Shown here piece after piece: positions 1 to 12,318 of a stretch of DNA of 64,000 nucleotides. The notes beneath the pieces are model-generated. The model ran no database searches. It was not told where the DNA came from and saw only the letters and a program-made list of their open reading frames with translations. Within the stretch, counting starts at the first letter, position 1; every line of letters starts with the position of its first letter. Source of the stretch: Siphonodentalium dalli (Eukaryota; Mollusca; Scaphopoda; Gadilida; Siphonodentaliidae); the NCBI GenBank assembly GCA_032622095.1, contig CP136062.1, forward strand, positions 19,037,739 to 19,101,738, given 5' to 3'. Position numbers and translations under genes: made by a program.

Positions 1-2570
1 ACTACCACATTGACGTCTTAATATGTGCTTGTATGTATTCTATACCATAAAACCACCATATGTACGTCTTAATATGTACCATAAAATCACCATATTGACG
101 TCTTAATATGTACCATAAAACCACCACATGTACGCCTTAATATGTACCATAAAATCACCATATTGACGTCTTAATATGTACCATAAAACCACCACATGTA
201 CGTCTTAATATGTACCATAAAACAACCACATGTACGTCTTAATATGTACCATAAAACTACCACATTGACGTCTTAATATGTGCTTGTATGTATTCTATAC
301 CATAAAACCACCATATGTACGTCTTAATATGTACCATAAAATCACCATATTGACGTCTTAATATGTACCATAAAACCACCACATGTACGCCTTAATATGT
401 ACCATAAAACAACCACATGTACGTCTTAATATGTACCATAAAACTACCACATTGACGTCTTAATATGTGCTTGTATGTATTCTATACCATAAAACCACCA
501 TATGTACGTCTTAATATGTACCATAAAATCACCATATTGACGTCTTAATATGTACCATAAAACCACCACATGTACGCCTTAATATGTACCATAAAATCAC
601 CATATTGACGTCTTAATATGTACCATAAAACCACCACATGTACGTCTTAATATGTACCATAAAACAACCAAATGTACGTCTTAATATGTACCATAAAACC
701 ACCACATGTACGTCTTAACATGTACCATAAAACAACCACATGTACGTCTTAATATGTACCATAAAACTACCACATTGACGTCTTAATATGTGCTTGTATG
801 TATTCTATACCATAAAACCACCATATGTACGTCTTAATATGTACCATAAAACCACTACATATACGTCTTAATATGTACCATAAAACCACCACATGTACGT
901 CTTAATATGTACCATAAAACCACCACATGTACGTCTTAACATGTACCATAAAACCATCACATGTACGTCTTAATATGTACCATAAAACCACCACATGTAC
1001 GTCTTAATATGTACCATAAAACAACCACATGTACGTCTTAATATGTACCATAAAACCACCACATGTACGTCTTAACATGTACCATAAAACAACCACATGT
1101 ACGCCTTAATATGTACCATAAAACCACCACATGTACGCCTTAATATTTACCATAAAACTACCACATGTACGCCTTAATATGTACCATAAAATCACCATAT
1201 TGACGTCTTAATATGTACCATAAAACACCACATGTACGTCTTAATATGTACCATAAAACAACCAAATGTACGTCTTAATATGTACCATAAAACTACCACA
1301 TTGACGTCTTAATATGTGCTTGTATGTATTCTATACCATAAAACCACCATATGTACGTCTTAATATGTACCATAAAACCACCACATGTACGTCTTAACAT
1401 GTACCATAAACCACCATATGTACCTCTTAATATGTACCATAACACCACTACATGTACGTCTTAATATGTACCATAAAATCACCACATTGACGTCTTAATA
1501 TGTACCATAAAACCACCACATGCACGTCTTAATATGTATCATAAAACAACCACATGTACGTCTTAAAATGTACCATAAAACCACTACATATACGTCTTAA
1601 TATGTACCATAAAACCACCACATGTACGTCTTAATATGTACCATAAAACCACCACATGTACGTCTTAACATGTACCATAAAACCATCACATGTACGTCTT
1701 AATATGTACCATAAAACCACCACATGTACATCTTAATATGTACCATAAAACCACCACATGTACGTCTTAACATGTACCATAAAACCACCATATGTACGTC
1801 TTAATATGTACCATAAAACATCACATGTACGTCTTAATATGTACCATAAAACCATCACATGTACGTCTTAATATGTACCATAAAACCACCACATGTACGT
1901 CTTAATATGTACCATAAAACCATCACATGTACGTCTTAATATGTACCATAAAACCACCACATGTACGCCTTAATATGTACCATAAAACCATCACATGTAC
2001 GTCTTAATATGTACCATAAAACCACCACATGTACGTCTTAATATGTACCATAAAACCATCACATGTACGTCTTAATATGTACCATAAAACCACCACATGT
2101 ACGTCTTAATATGTACCATAAAACCACCATATGTGCGGCTTAATATGTACCATAAAACCATCACATGTACGTCTTAATATGTACCATAAAACCACCACAT
2201 TGACGTCTTAATATTCACCATAAAACCGCCACATGTACGTCTTAATATGTACCATAAAACCGCAATATGTACGTCTTAATATGTACCATAACACCACCAC
2301 ATGTACGTCTTAATATTTACCATAAAACCACCACATTGACGTCTTAATATGTACCATAAAACCACGACATGTACGTCTTAATATGTACCATAAAACCGCC
2401 ACATGTACGTCTTAATATGTACCATAAAACCACCACATGTACGTCTTAATATGTACCATAAAACAACCACATGTACGTCTTAATATGTACCATAAAACTA
2501 CCACATTGACGTCTTAATATGTGCTTGTATGTATTCTATACCATAAAACCACCATATGTACGTCTTAATA
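1..2570. repeat. 34-bp minisatellite array, left block
   Basis: About 75 head-to-tail units of roughly 34 bp, each carrying ACATGTACGTCTTAATATG and ACCATAAAACC. Units differ by small substitutions (CACATG/ATATTG, GTC/GCC) and 1-2 bp indels. A distinctive variant unit containing GTGCTTGTATGTATTC recurs near 25, 280, 467, 790, 1315 and 2521, which shows multi-unit duplication inside the array. The array runs off the left edge of the window. No coding potential is seen. Confidence 0.95.
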
Positions 2571-4324
2571 GAGACCTTTCGCATCCTCACGTTTACGATC
2601 ACGAATACGGATAGCTATTCGTAGCCGTAAATCTATCCGTATGGCCAAAAAGTCCTTTCGCAAAACGATTACGCGTAAGAGTTTTGACGAACACGTACGA
2701 TCATTATTTCGTACCACTTTTACAGCTCAAAGCGTGCGTTTGGTATACAGTCAATTAATACTTCACATATCGTCTCATTTGCAACAATGCGATAATCATG
2801 ACCTGTTAATATTGTCAATAATTCGACCAGTCACAACGTACGATCCGGGATTCTCGTGATATATTGTGGCAATATAGGTATAAATGCCAGGTCAAATGTG
2901 GTGGAAATTCAGCTCGTTGTTAGCATGGATGACCAGATAGACGTTATGCTGATGGGGAAGAGGGGTTCCTGAATTTGGACCTCAAATCAACCACGACGCC
3001 ATCGTTCAAGCCGCTTCAAGTCAGCGGTTTGATTTCAATGCGATTTCGGCTTCACCTCTTTGGGCTTAGGAAATCCGACATACGGTTGTGTGCTCACTGA
3101 TGTACATCACTTCTGATTTGGTACTACCAAATCGAAACAAAGTCGACACGACAGAAGCGATGTGCATCAAGTTGCTTTTTTGTCAGATATTTGACAAACC
3201 GGCAAAATTTCGTTGAACAAAATGTTGATAAATTTGGCAATTTTATAATATAGTTGACTGTGGTTAGCATTAATTTTGAGCAATTACTCGATTCTGATAA
3301 CAGAAGCGGCATTTAAAAAAAACATTTGTTGTTGGAATCTGATGATATATAGGGACATCTAATCGGATTGTGTACCTTTAAGTGCTGCATTTATGCGTGT
3401 TTTTTAAATTTAAAATAAATGCAAAGAACAAACCTGACAGAGACTGATGAGCTCTGGTGATGTCGGTGGGTGTGCCAAATATTCTTTTAGTTACGGTTCA
3501 GGAACAGAAATCACTACTTACCAGTTGAATCTGGATCCAGGGTAGGTTCAGATTACTCAGACAGAAAGAGTACTTTATGTAACTTAGAACTCGGTTATGA
3601 ATTCCATATAATTTTAAAATGCCCAGCATTACAGACTCTACGAGAGAGATATATAAAACCCTACTTCTACCGAAACCCGAATATTATTAAATTGAATTAA
3701 CTATTCAATTCGGGAAAGGGGAAGAGAACACAAAATCTGTCACTATTCATTAAAAGGTTTATGCCATTCTTTAGGCTCTCCTGAGGCATTCTATAACTGC
3801 ACACGTTAGGACACCACCGTGGGTTGTTGAATTAAATAATCGTTGAATTTCACTATATATTGTGTACTATCTTGCACATAATAATCACTCAAAACTCCTC
3901 ATGCATCGCATACTATATACTGTATTTTTGGCGACTGCATGGTTTCATAGTGCACTCCTCTTATTTTAAAGTTTTTTGTCGCAGCCAGCGATGGCTATCC
4001 GTTGTGAATAGCGATCTTATTTCGAGGGCAGCTCGAGATTCACGACGACGAGTACAGTGATTGACAATCTAAACAGCATATCGAGGTCGTAGCTCAATAC
4101 AACTGGATGGTTTACATGATATACATATACAGTCTCGAACGGAGTAAAGTGATATATTGCAGAAAATAAATTTCAGGTGTTATTTGAGCTTATTAGAAAC
4201 TATGAAATCGTAACCGTTATTACGGATAGTAAAATACGAGAACGATTAGAAAGTACACAAAGGTTGGTGACGTAGTACCCTATCCGTATCCGTATCCGTA
4301 AACGTGAGTTTTGCGAAAGGTCTC
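2571..4324. mobile_element. 1.75-kb TIR element inserted in the 34-bp array
   Basis: The minisatellite is interrupted by 1754 bp of unrelated DNA. The ends are inverted repeats: the left end starts GAGACCTTTCGCA, followed by CTCACGTTTACG; the right end reads CGTGAGTTTTGCGAAAGGTC then TC. The array sequence TAATA is present on both sides (2566-2570 and 4325-4329), as expected for a target-site duplication; AAT is an alternative if the TIR starts one base further out. Inner ends carry ATCCGTATCCGTATCCG-type runs. No transposase-like ORF is present, so this is a non-autonomous DNA transposon. I cannot assign the superfamily. Confidence 0.75.
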
Positions 4325-4633
4325 TAATATGTACCATAAAACCACCACATGTACGTCTTAACATGTACCATAAACCACCATATGTGCGTCTTAATGTATA
4401 CCATACAACCACCACATGTACGTCTTAATATGTACCATAAAACCACCACATGTACGTCTTAACATGTACCATAAACCACCATATGTGCGTCTTAATGTAT
4501 ACCATACAACCACCACATGTACCTCTTAATATGTACCATAAAACCACCACATGTACGTCTTAATATGTACCATAAAACCGCCACATGTACGTCTTAATAT
4601 GTACCATAAAACCACCACATGTACGTCTTAATA
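4325..4633. repeat. 34-bp minisatellite array, right block
   Basis: Continuation of the same 34-bp array beyond the inserted element, about nine units, ending at CGTCTTAATA. Some units here have a CATACAACC variant not common in the left block. Confidence 0.95.
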
Positions 4634-5347
4634 CAGAAACCATGATTTTAATTTACCATGGATTCTCTAAACCATGTTTAGAACTAGTGAATCCCTAGCC
4701 CATGTGTGTGACTGTGATACCATATGTTTGATGTGACTATGATGACATATGCGTGTGATTTGACCAGGGTTACGGCGGCCACTTGTCAAATTTGCCAATG
4801 GCAATTCACATTTGGCAAAAAATATTTTCATTTGGCAAAAGTTTCGGCAAGTTACTTTTTAATTCAACAATACAGTTGACAAATATTGGTCAATGAATAC
4901 CATTCATTTCAGGAACTCTTACAACATAATTATATTAGTGGTGTTTTATACTGTTTAGGAGCAGTTAACACCCCTATTAAGATGCAGTTAATCTGACAGC
5001 TATTAGTAACGATGGGTGGAGCGATTTAGTGTGGTTGTGTTTACATAGCTAACCCTCTTGTGGTCCTTCTGATGAAGCATCCCGGCTATCATTTTATGTT
5101 TCGGTGATTGGTTTATTGTTGTAAACCGCAATAGAGATGCGAGTATAATTATTAACTAACTGCTTTCCTACCTGATGTCGTTCAAACCGTGAGTGCAGAA
5201 ATAAAAGACTTAATGTTGCAGAAAATGGTACTATCAGGAATAACATTTTGAATTTGGCAAAAAATATTATCATTCGGCAAAATATTTGGCAAAAGAAAAC
5301 GTTGGTCCAGTGTGGACCCTGGATGTGACTATGCTGTTGAAACCTAC
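4634..5347. other. Non-coding stretch with repeated TTTGGCAAA motifs
   Basis: No gene recognised. Two related blocks (about 4806-4857 and 5250-5296) each hold several copies of a motif like ATTTGGCAAAAAATATT, in the same orientation about 440 bp apart. This may be a degraded mobile element or part of the intron following the PLAT exon on the minus strand. Confidence 0.4.
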
Positions 5348-5827
5348 CTGTACGGGTATTCCGGGCGCTTTCTGATCCAGGACGTAGTTCTTTCGTTTAT
5401 CCGCTAACTCCATTGTACGTTGTTCTTTCCTATCATCGAACTGTGGGAGCTCTGTGTCCAGGTGATGAATCTTGTAATGATAGTCTGCCTTGATCCAGCG
5501 GAAAACAGGGAACACGAAAATCCTGTTTGTTCTGAGATTCTCGATGATGATTTTATCAACGTACCAGTCGTCATAAACCCCGGCGGTATCTCTCCAAAAT
5601 TCGACTGTTTCGATTATCGAAATGTCGCATGCGTCGATGTCCACTTTGAATGTGTCATGGTGACCTCTTTCGAAGTCGTTCGTGAAGCAATGGTTGAGTT
5701 TTACTGGCTCGGTGACGAAACCTTCTCTTCCATGGAGTACCATTTTGATGTTAGCGTTGGTACCGGCTCCACGCCTATCACCCGTACGTACGTGGAAGAT
5801 GAAATCGTCCAAACCCATCTTCAAAAA
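5348..5827 (-). CDS. PLAT/LH2-domain exon of an animal lipoxygenase-like gene
   Basis: One exon on the minus strand. It follows a 3' splice site reading TTCTATTTCAG (intron side from 5828) and ends at CAG|GTAGGT (exon end 5348), in phase 0. The frame gives FLK then MGLDDFIFHVRTGDRRGAGT..., so the ATG at 5818 may be the true start or an internal Met. The 157 residues from that Met carry PLAT hallmarks: FHVRTGD, GAGTNANI, FERGHHDTF and a DDWYVDKIIIE strand. Then come FPVFRWI and LPQFDDRKEQRTMEL..KRKNY, the pattern seen where the PLAT domain joins the catalytic domain in animal lipoxygenases, including allene oxide synthase-lipoxygenase types. The known role of PLAT is calcium-dependent membrane and lipid binding. 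No catalytic (iron-binding) exon was found in the window, so the gene is split by long introns or this is an orphan exon. Confidence 0.75.
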
Positions 5828-7944
5828 CTGAAATAGAAACATACTCTTATTACTAATGCATAGAAACGAATACACATAAAATGAGTAAACCTGATTTATG
5901 CACACATCAATGTGAAGTTTTGCATATAATGGACCAAGGGACGTTATACACATATTTTGTTACACACAATTGTGTAAGAATGTAGAGCATGCTCATTGCG
6001 GTACTTTCAGTTTCATATCGTCTGCTTCATGATCAGACGGTCATATTGTTTGAGATTTATGTTTCGGAATACAATCTACAGAGATCAGAGACAAGGATTG
6101 TAAGTTCAGAATTTCGACTTGTGGGTATACTGTTAATGATATATGAGGATTTATTTGTTGAAACTGTCAAGGCGATTACTGCCATCAGACTCTTGTTATG
6201 GTTCTTGTAATGATACTAATATAAAACAAAAATTTAAAACAAAAATTCACAGTACAAAGCAAAATATTATATACCATTGTACGCCATGAAAGTCTTAACG
6301 TATAAATCCCCATATATCATTCATACTATACTCATGCACAGGTCGGAATACTAAACTACGATCTTTGTGTGTAAGAATACACACAAAATGTGTAAGGGAT
6401 ATATGTTGATTTTATGCGCACAATTGTGTATAAATGTGTCTAAATTTACCCATTTATTGTGTAATAATTGTTACACAAATTTGTGTACGTATATGAAACG
6501 ACACATATACTACACACATATTTTTAAGATCAAAAATGAATAATTATTGTGTAGCAGTGTTACGCATTTTGTGTAGAAAACCTACCCATTAGTCATAAGA
6601 GTGTAATATAACAATAACATAATTTTTTACGGGAGTTTTGGTTTATTTTTCTATATCAAATACTCATTGACGAGTAGTCCCCGTAGGAAATGATGTTGGT
6701 ATGGGAAGGGGTTGTCGTTGGAACCAAATTTGTTTTCTCGTCTTAACCGGATGAATATAACATCTACCACACAAGCAGATAACGAAACTGAAAATAATTT
6801 CAAAATCCATTGGAAAATGACGGAGTTATCTGGACAGCCGAACATGGAACTGAAATAAAGACGTCTACGGCTTGCTTCTTATATGCTTAGAAAATGACAA
6901 TAACAATGCTGTGTTATATTATACTCCGTTCGTTTTGTTTCTTTTCTTTCTCCAGAATTGCGGGACATGTGGTTGTAAAGTGGTCGCTCAAAGTAGATCA
7001 TAAGTCACATCTTGAATACAAACTTGCCAAACGAGATTTAGATGTGAATACCATAACATATCTGAATCATATTTGAATTATATTCATGCTGAGCTTAACA
7101 GAAGCTCTGAATTGGACCGCGAAAATTTCTTTTAGTTAATTCTTTGAAAAAACTCCGCGATCTCAACCGATCGCTGCCGCCAGTCTTTAACTACCAAGGA
7201 GCAAGTTCTCACAGCGTCGCTAACCTCTCATAGCGTTGCTAACCTCTCTCACGCGATCGACGCCTTCCAAATACCAGTGTTACAAGATCCTTGTAAATTG
7301 GAGAAAACACTTATTCAATAATAATTTTGTCGCCTACAACACAGACTGATCATATAATACCAGAATCGATTCCAAACCGGTCCGTAAATAATGAGTTTCC
7401 CAAATAATTGCCATATATGCGTGGGACTATGTTGTCTACTTATATCGTAGTATTATTTATCATATGACTCAATCATTATTTACGTTGGAAAGTATGTCAT
7501 AAATCAATTTCATATAAATTACTAGTTCATATCACCTTCCGATAATTTGATTGGTTTGTTGACAAAAAGTGTGTTCTGATTGGCTGAATGGCAGCCGGGG
7601 CCGAGCCGCATCTCTAACTAAATGCAGGTCAAATTCGTGCGCGTCAATCAACGCGATGCCGAAATTCTCGCAATTATAATCTTGAAATATATAGTTTTGG
7701 GCATTGTTATACGATAAATAGAATATGTAATTCGTATTTATCTAATAAACATACGAAATAATGTCACAAACTGAGAACAGAATAGCGCACTATATCTTCG
7801 CGTGCATATTATTTCTGCTAGTTCACCAGGTGTAATTGGGCTTCCGGTGCGATGAAGTGACGTCACATTAACCTTTTTCTGCCGATGTCATATAGCTATT
7901 TAGTGATTTGTGTGCGTTTTGGACATCATAATCAATTTATAGGT
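5828..7944. other. AT-rich non-coding stretch
   Basis: No gene recognised. Around 5950-5985 and 6340-6570 the sequence is rich in short palindromes built on ACACAATTGTGT and TACACA/TGTGTA. A stretch near 7690-7770 (ATAATATGTAATTCGTATTT-like) resembles one arm of the foldback at 7945-8122. The region 7140-7300 holds GC-richer unique sequence. Confidence 0.4.
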
Positions 7945-8122
7945 GTCATATGATAAATATAATATGTAATTCGTGTTTCTCTCATATGATATTTATGAAA
8001 CTCGTCACGAATTTTCAGTTTTCTCTCGCCGGAGGCTCGAGAAAACTGAAAATTCTTAGACTCGTTTCATAAATATCATATGTAAGAAACACTCATTTCA
8101 TATCCTATATATATCATATGAC
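7945..8122. repeat. 178-bp foldback (inverted repeat)
   Basis: The ends are GTCATATGATA and TATCATATGAC, and the arms pair almost throughout (ATATGATATTTATGAAAC with GTTTCATAAATATCATAT; TTTTCAGTTTTCTC with GAGAAAACTGAAAA) around a short centre near CGCCGGAGGC. This is a MITE-like foldback. No clear target duplication was identified. Confidence 0.75.
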
Positions 8123-8169
8123 ATTGGCATGTGAATGACACGTTTCACAGAGACAACTGATGTACCGCC

Positions 8170-8707
8170 TTAAAGATACGGGCGGTGTTGGCGGTGGGTA
8201 TGCTGTCAAAATATTCACCTCCGTCAAAAACCGTCATAAACAGAAAGAATAATAAAATATAGACATAATTTGTTCTTATACCAATCATAAATATGACATA
8301 AACAGTATGTTATTGTCAAATATTTTTCCTTTGTTGTGTAAACAAAAGCAAAAAACGTTACAGAACTTGGCGTTTGTTTAGATCCGGATATGGTAAACAT
8401 AAAGACCATTATTTGTTACTGTTTTCCTGATATGGAAATAATAAAGAGCGTTTATATCATTTGTGTGTGATTAACCAATAGAATTGCGCTGTGTTATGTA
8501 AACAGAAGCAAGCAGAAGCAAAACTTATGTGACACGATCAGGCTCTTGTTTACGTAGAACAAAGTATGTCTTGACGACAATATACAATTTACGCGCTGAT
8601 TATGTTTGGCATATGAACAAAACTATATATATTTTAATATTCCTTCTGTTGATGGCGATTTGAACAAATATGAATATTTCTGCAACGAACGCCGCCCGTG
8701 CCTTTAA
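8170..8707. mobile_element. TTAA-flanked MITE, family TTAA-AGATACGGGCGG (copy 1)
   Basis: TTAA at 8170-8173 is followed by AGATACGGGCGG; the other end is CCGCCCGTGCCT followed by TTAA (8704-8707). The same family occurs at 39798-40427 with similar interior sequence (CATAAACAGAAAGAAT, TTGTTCTTATACCAATCA, AACGTTACAGAAC). TTAA duplication is the piggyBac/Kolobok signature. There is no transposase ORF. Confidence 0.7.
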
Positions 8708-8709
8708 CG

Positions 8710-9152
8710 GGGCATATGTGACCCGCCATATCAAATGCAGTCGTAAGTCGGGATTTTTTTACCCTGTGCCAATGTATTCTCTTATAAATGCGAGTCGACG
8801 ATAGGTCGCCTCGCATATATAAGAGAATGCATTGGCCTAACAATTTTTTATCATTTAAAAAAAATAAATGTTTCTTAAAATATTTAGGACATAAAATAAA
8901 AAAACATCCATTACCCTGCAGGGAGCCCCACACATATATAGAAGCACATAGAAGAGTGTCGTCTGTTCATGTTTATCTGAGGCTCTGTATGGGTGAAATT
9001 ATAAAATTGTTAAAGAATACAAGAAAAAATTATTAAAATTGTAAAAAATTGTTAGGCCAATGCATTCTCTTATATATGCGAGGCGACCTATGGCACAGGG
9101 TAAACAAATCCCGGCTTACGACTGGATTTGATATGGCGGGTCACATATGCCC
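8710..9152. mobile_element. MITE with CATATGTGACCCGCC termini and two hairpin modules (copy 1)
   Basis: The ends are GGGCATATGTGACCCGCC and its inverse GGCGGGTCACATATGCCC. Inside, TIR-like arms continue through CAGTCGTAAGTCGGGATTTT to a hairpin starting CCAATGCATTCTCTTATATA near each end. The second hairpin is damaged: only one arm and the TATGGCACAGGG part remain. It abuts the TTAA element to its left. Related copies lie at 52377-52812 and 62363-63110. Confidence 0.75.
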
Positions 9153-9213
9153 TGTATATTGTTTTATACGACTCGCATTATTTCGGTGATATTATTAGAT
9201 TATTTTAATAACG

Positions 9214-9309
9214 GACGACAATTTAATTGTTACTATGACAGAGGTGTTTATCGGTAAGTTAGACGACAATTTAATTGTTACTATGACAGAGGTGTTTATC
9301 GGTAAGTTA
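9214..9309. repeat. 48-bp direct duplication
   Basis: Two adjacent near-identical copies of a 48-bp unit (GACGACAATTTAATTGTTAC ... TTTATCGGTAAGTTA). Nothing recognisable occurs in the flanks from 9310 to 9659. Confidence 0.85.
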
Positions 9310-9659
9310 GACATCGCTGGCAGAGATTTACCGAGGAGATTACCATAATTTCTTGTGTATATTAATACATCTCTGTTACCAGGGACATCGGCAGTAGGTG
9401 TTCGCATGTCTACTTGACAACCATAACACATGTAACTCTATATTGACAAACGGTAATCAATACAAACGGTATAAAAGATTCAATTCTTTAATCTCAATAA
9501 ACCAATAAATATGGTATGTGAGATATACAAATTTAAATACAGATACATGACAAAATCACATTTAACAGGTTCATTATTTTATAATATATAGTATATGTAA
9601 TATTAATATACATGTGTGTATGGACAGCACATCCACCAAGAACTCATGTCATGAAACCT

Positions 9660-10069
9660 TTAACCCTTTACCCAACAAACCGGCCAAAACCGGCCAAATA
9701 AAGCTTCAACAGCCTAAAATATCTTCGGTCTGTCTCAATAGAACCATACAAATATGGATATCATTGGAACCGGCTCCTTGACCACATTGTGATAGTTACA
9801 GTTATGCCCTGTGCCAATGCATTCTCTTATATATGCGAGTCGACCATAGGTCGCCTCGCATATATTCGCATATATAAGAGAATGCATTGGCCTAAAAAAA
9901 ATCTTTTTTTTAAACTTTTTACCATTTATTCTTACATTCTTTAACAATTTTATAATTTTTAATGTGTTAAGCCAATGCATTCTCTTATATATGCGAGGCG
10001 ACCTATGGTCGACTCGCATATATAAGAGAATGCATTGGCACAGGGCCCTTCTGTTGGGTAAAGGGTTAA
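9660..10069. mobile_element. piggyBac-like MITE, TTAACCCTTTACCCAACA family (copy 1)
   Basis: TTAA (9660-9663) plus CCCTTTACCCAACA at the left, TGTTGGGTAAAGGG plus TTAA (10066-10069) at the right: perfect 14-bp termini with TTAA on both sides. The interior of about 400 bp holds two copies of the hairpin module, separated by an A/T-rich spacer. Both the CCCTTT start and TTAA target are typical of piggyBac-type non-autonomous elements. An inverted second copy lies at 27658-28050. Confidence 0.85.
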
Positions 10070-10114
10070 GTGTGAGTGAAACTCTTCCCTGAGAACAGGA
10101 ACCTGTTCGACAGC

Positions 10115-10801
10115 ACTAACCCGAAACAGTGTTCACTGTGAATATCGCAACCAGAAACAGTGTTCACTGTGAATATCGCAACCAGAAACAGTGTTCACTG
10201 TGAATATCGCAACCAGAAACAGTGTTCACTGTGAATATCGCAACCAGAAACAGTGTTCACTGCGAATATCGCAACCAGAAACAGTGTTCACTGTGAATAT
10301 CGCAACCAGAAACAGTGTTCACTGTGAATATCGCAACCAGAAACAGTGTTCACTGCGAATATCGCAACCAGAAACAGTGTTCACTGTGAATATCGCAACC
10401 AGAAACAGTGTTCACTGTGAATATCGCAACCAGAAACAGTGTTCACTGCGAATATCGCAACCAGAAACAGTGTTCACTGCGAATATCGCAACCAGAAACA
10501 GTGTTCACTGTGAATATCGCAACCAGAAACAGTGTTCACTGCGAATATCGCAACCAGAAACAGTGTTCACTGTGAATATCGCAACCCGAAACAGTGTTCA
10601 CTGCGAATATCGCAACCAGAAACAGTGTTCACTGCGAATATCGCAACCAGAAACAGTGTTCACTGTGAATATCGCAACCCGAAACAGTGTTCACTGCGAA
10701 TATCGCAACCAGAAACAGTGTTCACTGTGAATATCGCAACCAGAAACAGTGTTCACTGTGAATATCGCAACCAGAAACAGTGTTCACTGCGAATATCGCA
10801 A
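10115..10801. repeat. 31-bp minisatellite, about 22 units
   Basis: The unit is CAGAAACAGTGTTCACTGTG followed by AATATCGCAAC. The main polymorphisms are GTG/GCG and CAG/CCG. The open frames across it come from the repeat cycling through three frames, not from selection for coding. Confidence 0.95.
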
Positions 10802-10917
10802 CGTTGTCGATATGGGATCATTGGACATAATAACAAAAATAGAAAAACAAGCTTATATTCCGTGAGTCTTCGTTATATTCCGTGAGTCTTCTCTACTTTG
10901 TGCCTAATTGTTTGTGG

Positions 10918-11036
10918 AATCGCATGGATACCAAAAATGTCGCATGGATACCAAAAATGTCGCAAAAATGTCGCATGGATACCAAAAATGTCGCATGGAT
11001 ACCAACAATGTCGCATGGATACCAAAAATGTCGCAT
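10918..11036. repeat. 20-bp minisatellite, about 6 units
   Basis: Units are TCGCATGGATACCAAAAATG, with one shortened unit. It begins about 115 bp after the 31-bp array. Confidence 0.9.
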
Positions 11037-11116
11037 AACTTAAAATTCTCACCTGTTATGTTCGATGATTTTTCGTATAGAATATGTGATGTTATATCGC
11101 ATCAGCAGACAAATAA

Positions 11117-11239
11117 AAACTCTTCAGTGGTATTTATTTCCTTACTTTGACCATGTTAAACTCTTCAGTGGTATTTATTTCCTTACTTTGGCCCCGTTAA
11201 ACTCATCAGTGGTATTTATTTCCTTACTTTGGCCCTGTT
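11117..11239. repeat. 41-bp tandem repeat, 3 units
   Basis: Three copies of AAACTCTTCAGTGGTATTTA followed by TTTCCTTACTTTGRCC and a short linker. Confidence 0.9.
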
Positions 11240-11265
11240 TGGCCTAATGTTCCGGGACTACATTT

Positions 11266-12318
11266 GTTCGTATTTAGATTGGCGCAGTACTATTTTACGC
11301 GCACCCCTTGGTGCGCGAATTTAAAACTGAGCGAAAAATACTACGTACGACTCATAAGTTTATGTCCAACAAAGAGGAAAACAAGAGGCGTATTTTTGAT
11401 AGGTAATACACACTTATATTTATCTATGGGCAACCAATCAATTTAAACGCCATTAATCATATGTATGCATGTAAAGCACTACATCGTGCTTAGATCTTTC
11501 ATGTTGAAATGCTTCTTCGAAATGTACAAACTCTAGAATGAATGTGCACAAAAGCACGTCTCCTTATTCACAACCTTGGGTTGACATCGTGGTAAAACAG
11601 TCTGACTGTTTGAGTTATACATTTAAAATACACGCAACCATACACGAGTTGATGTGTTTTCTAAAGACAGCAACCTATATGTAAATAGATACGTGGTTGT
11701 GGTTTTACTTCTTTCGACTTCAATTCCATAATATCCATAAATATTTATTAAATATCAGAATGCATATTTGGACCACACAGAAGCACCGGTCTTCACATGC
11801 AACAAAATGATTACGCAGTACTGTTGTTCTATTCGATGAACATTCTTTTCGGGACGATCTGTGATATACACATTTATTATATACTTGCCCATGAATTTTA
11901 GCAGTGAGATATAAGTGATATCCCACTAGTAAGTGATATCAGCTTGAAATTTCTGATGTATTGACATTCATTGGGGGCCATACATAGGCAAGTAACTAAA
12001 GTATATAATAAACAGAATATCCACACTTTTTCAGCGGATATGGGTTAAATCTCATTGGTGATGACAATACATTTGAATTTCCACTCGTGGCTAAAGCCAC
12101 TCGTGGAAATTCAATGTTTTGTCATCACTCATGAGACATAACCAATTTCCACTGAAAAAGTGTGGACATCCTCTTTGTATCGGGGATAATTAAGAACTGA
12201 AACTGAAAAATACTTTTATGAAAAATAGTTTTGAATGTTTCGCCGGGTGCGCGAATTAAATGTGTGCGAATTCAAAACTGAGCGAAACATAGTATTGCGC
12301 GAATTTAAATACGAGTAG
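11266..12318. mobile_element. 1.05-kb foldback/TIR element with GTATTTAAATTCGCGC termini (copy 1)
   Basis: The left end (TTCGTATTTAGATTGGCGCA then GTACTAT, GGTGCGCGAATTTAAAACTG) is mirrored at the right end (GAATTCAAAACTGAGCGAAA, then TATTGCGCGAATTTAAATAC). The same termini bound the element at 60355-61085, which supports the boundaries. The interior carries a nested repeat with a hairpin (11872-12172) and otherwise nothing coding. Confidence 0.65.
11872..12172. repeat. Dispersed repeat with terminal hairpin (copy 1)
   Basis: Closely matches 51838-52144. A leader with GATATAAGTGATATCCCACT and TGATGTATTGACATTCATTG precedes a hairpin at about 12017-12171, whose arms start ATATCCACACTTTTTCAG and meet at CCACTCGTGGCTAAAGCCAC. 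Sharing of the non-hairpin leader between the two loci shows the mobile unit is larger than the hairpin. Confidence 0.8.

Noticed and set aside
5348-5827. Polycystin-type or other PLAT protein instead of lipoxygenase
   Set aside because: The FPVFRWI plus LPQFDDRKEQR...KRKNY continuation fits the PLAT-catalytic linker of lipoxygenases better; not fully excluded.
5420-5836. 138-codon plus-strand frame
   Set aside because: It is the complement of the PLAT exon, which has recognisable domain motifs and splice sites on the minus strand.
10191-10885. 179-codon frame with repeated VFTVNIATRN
   Set aside because: 31-bp minisatellite cycling through three frames.
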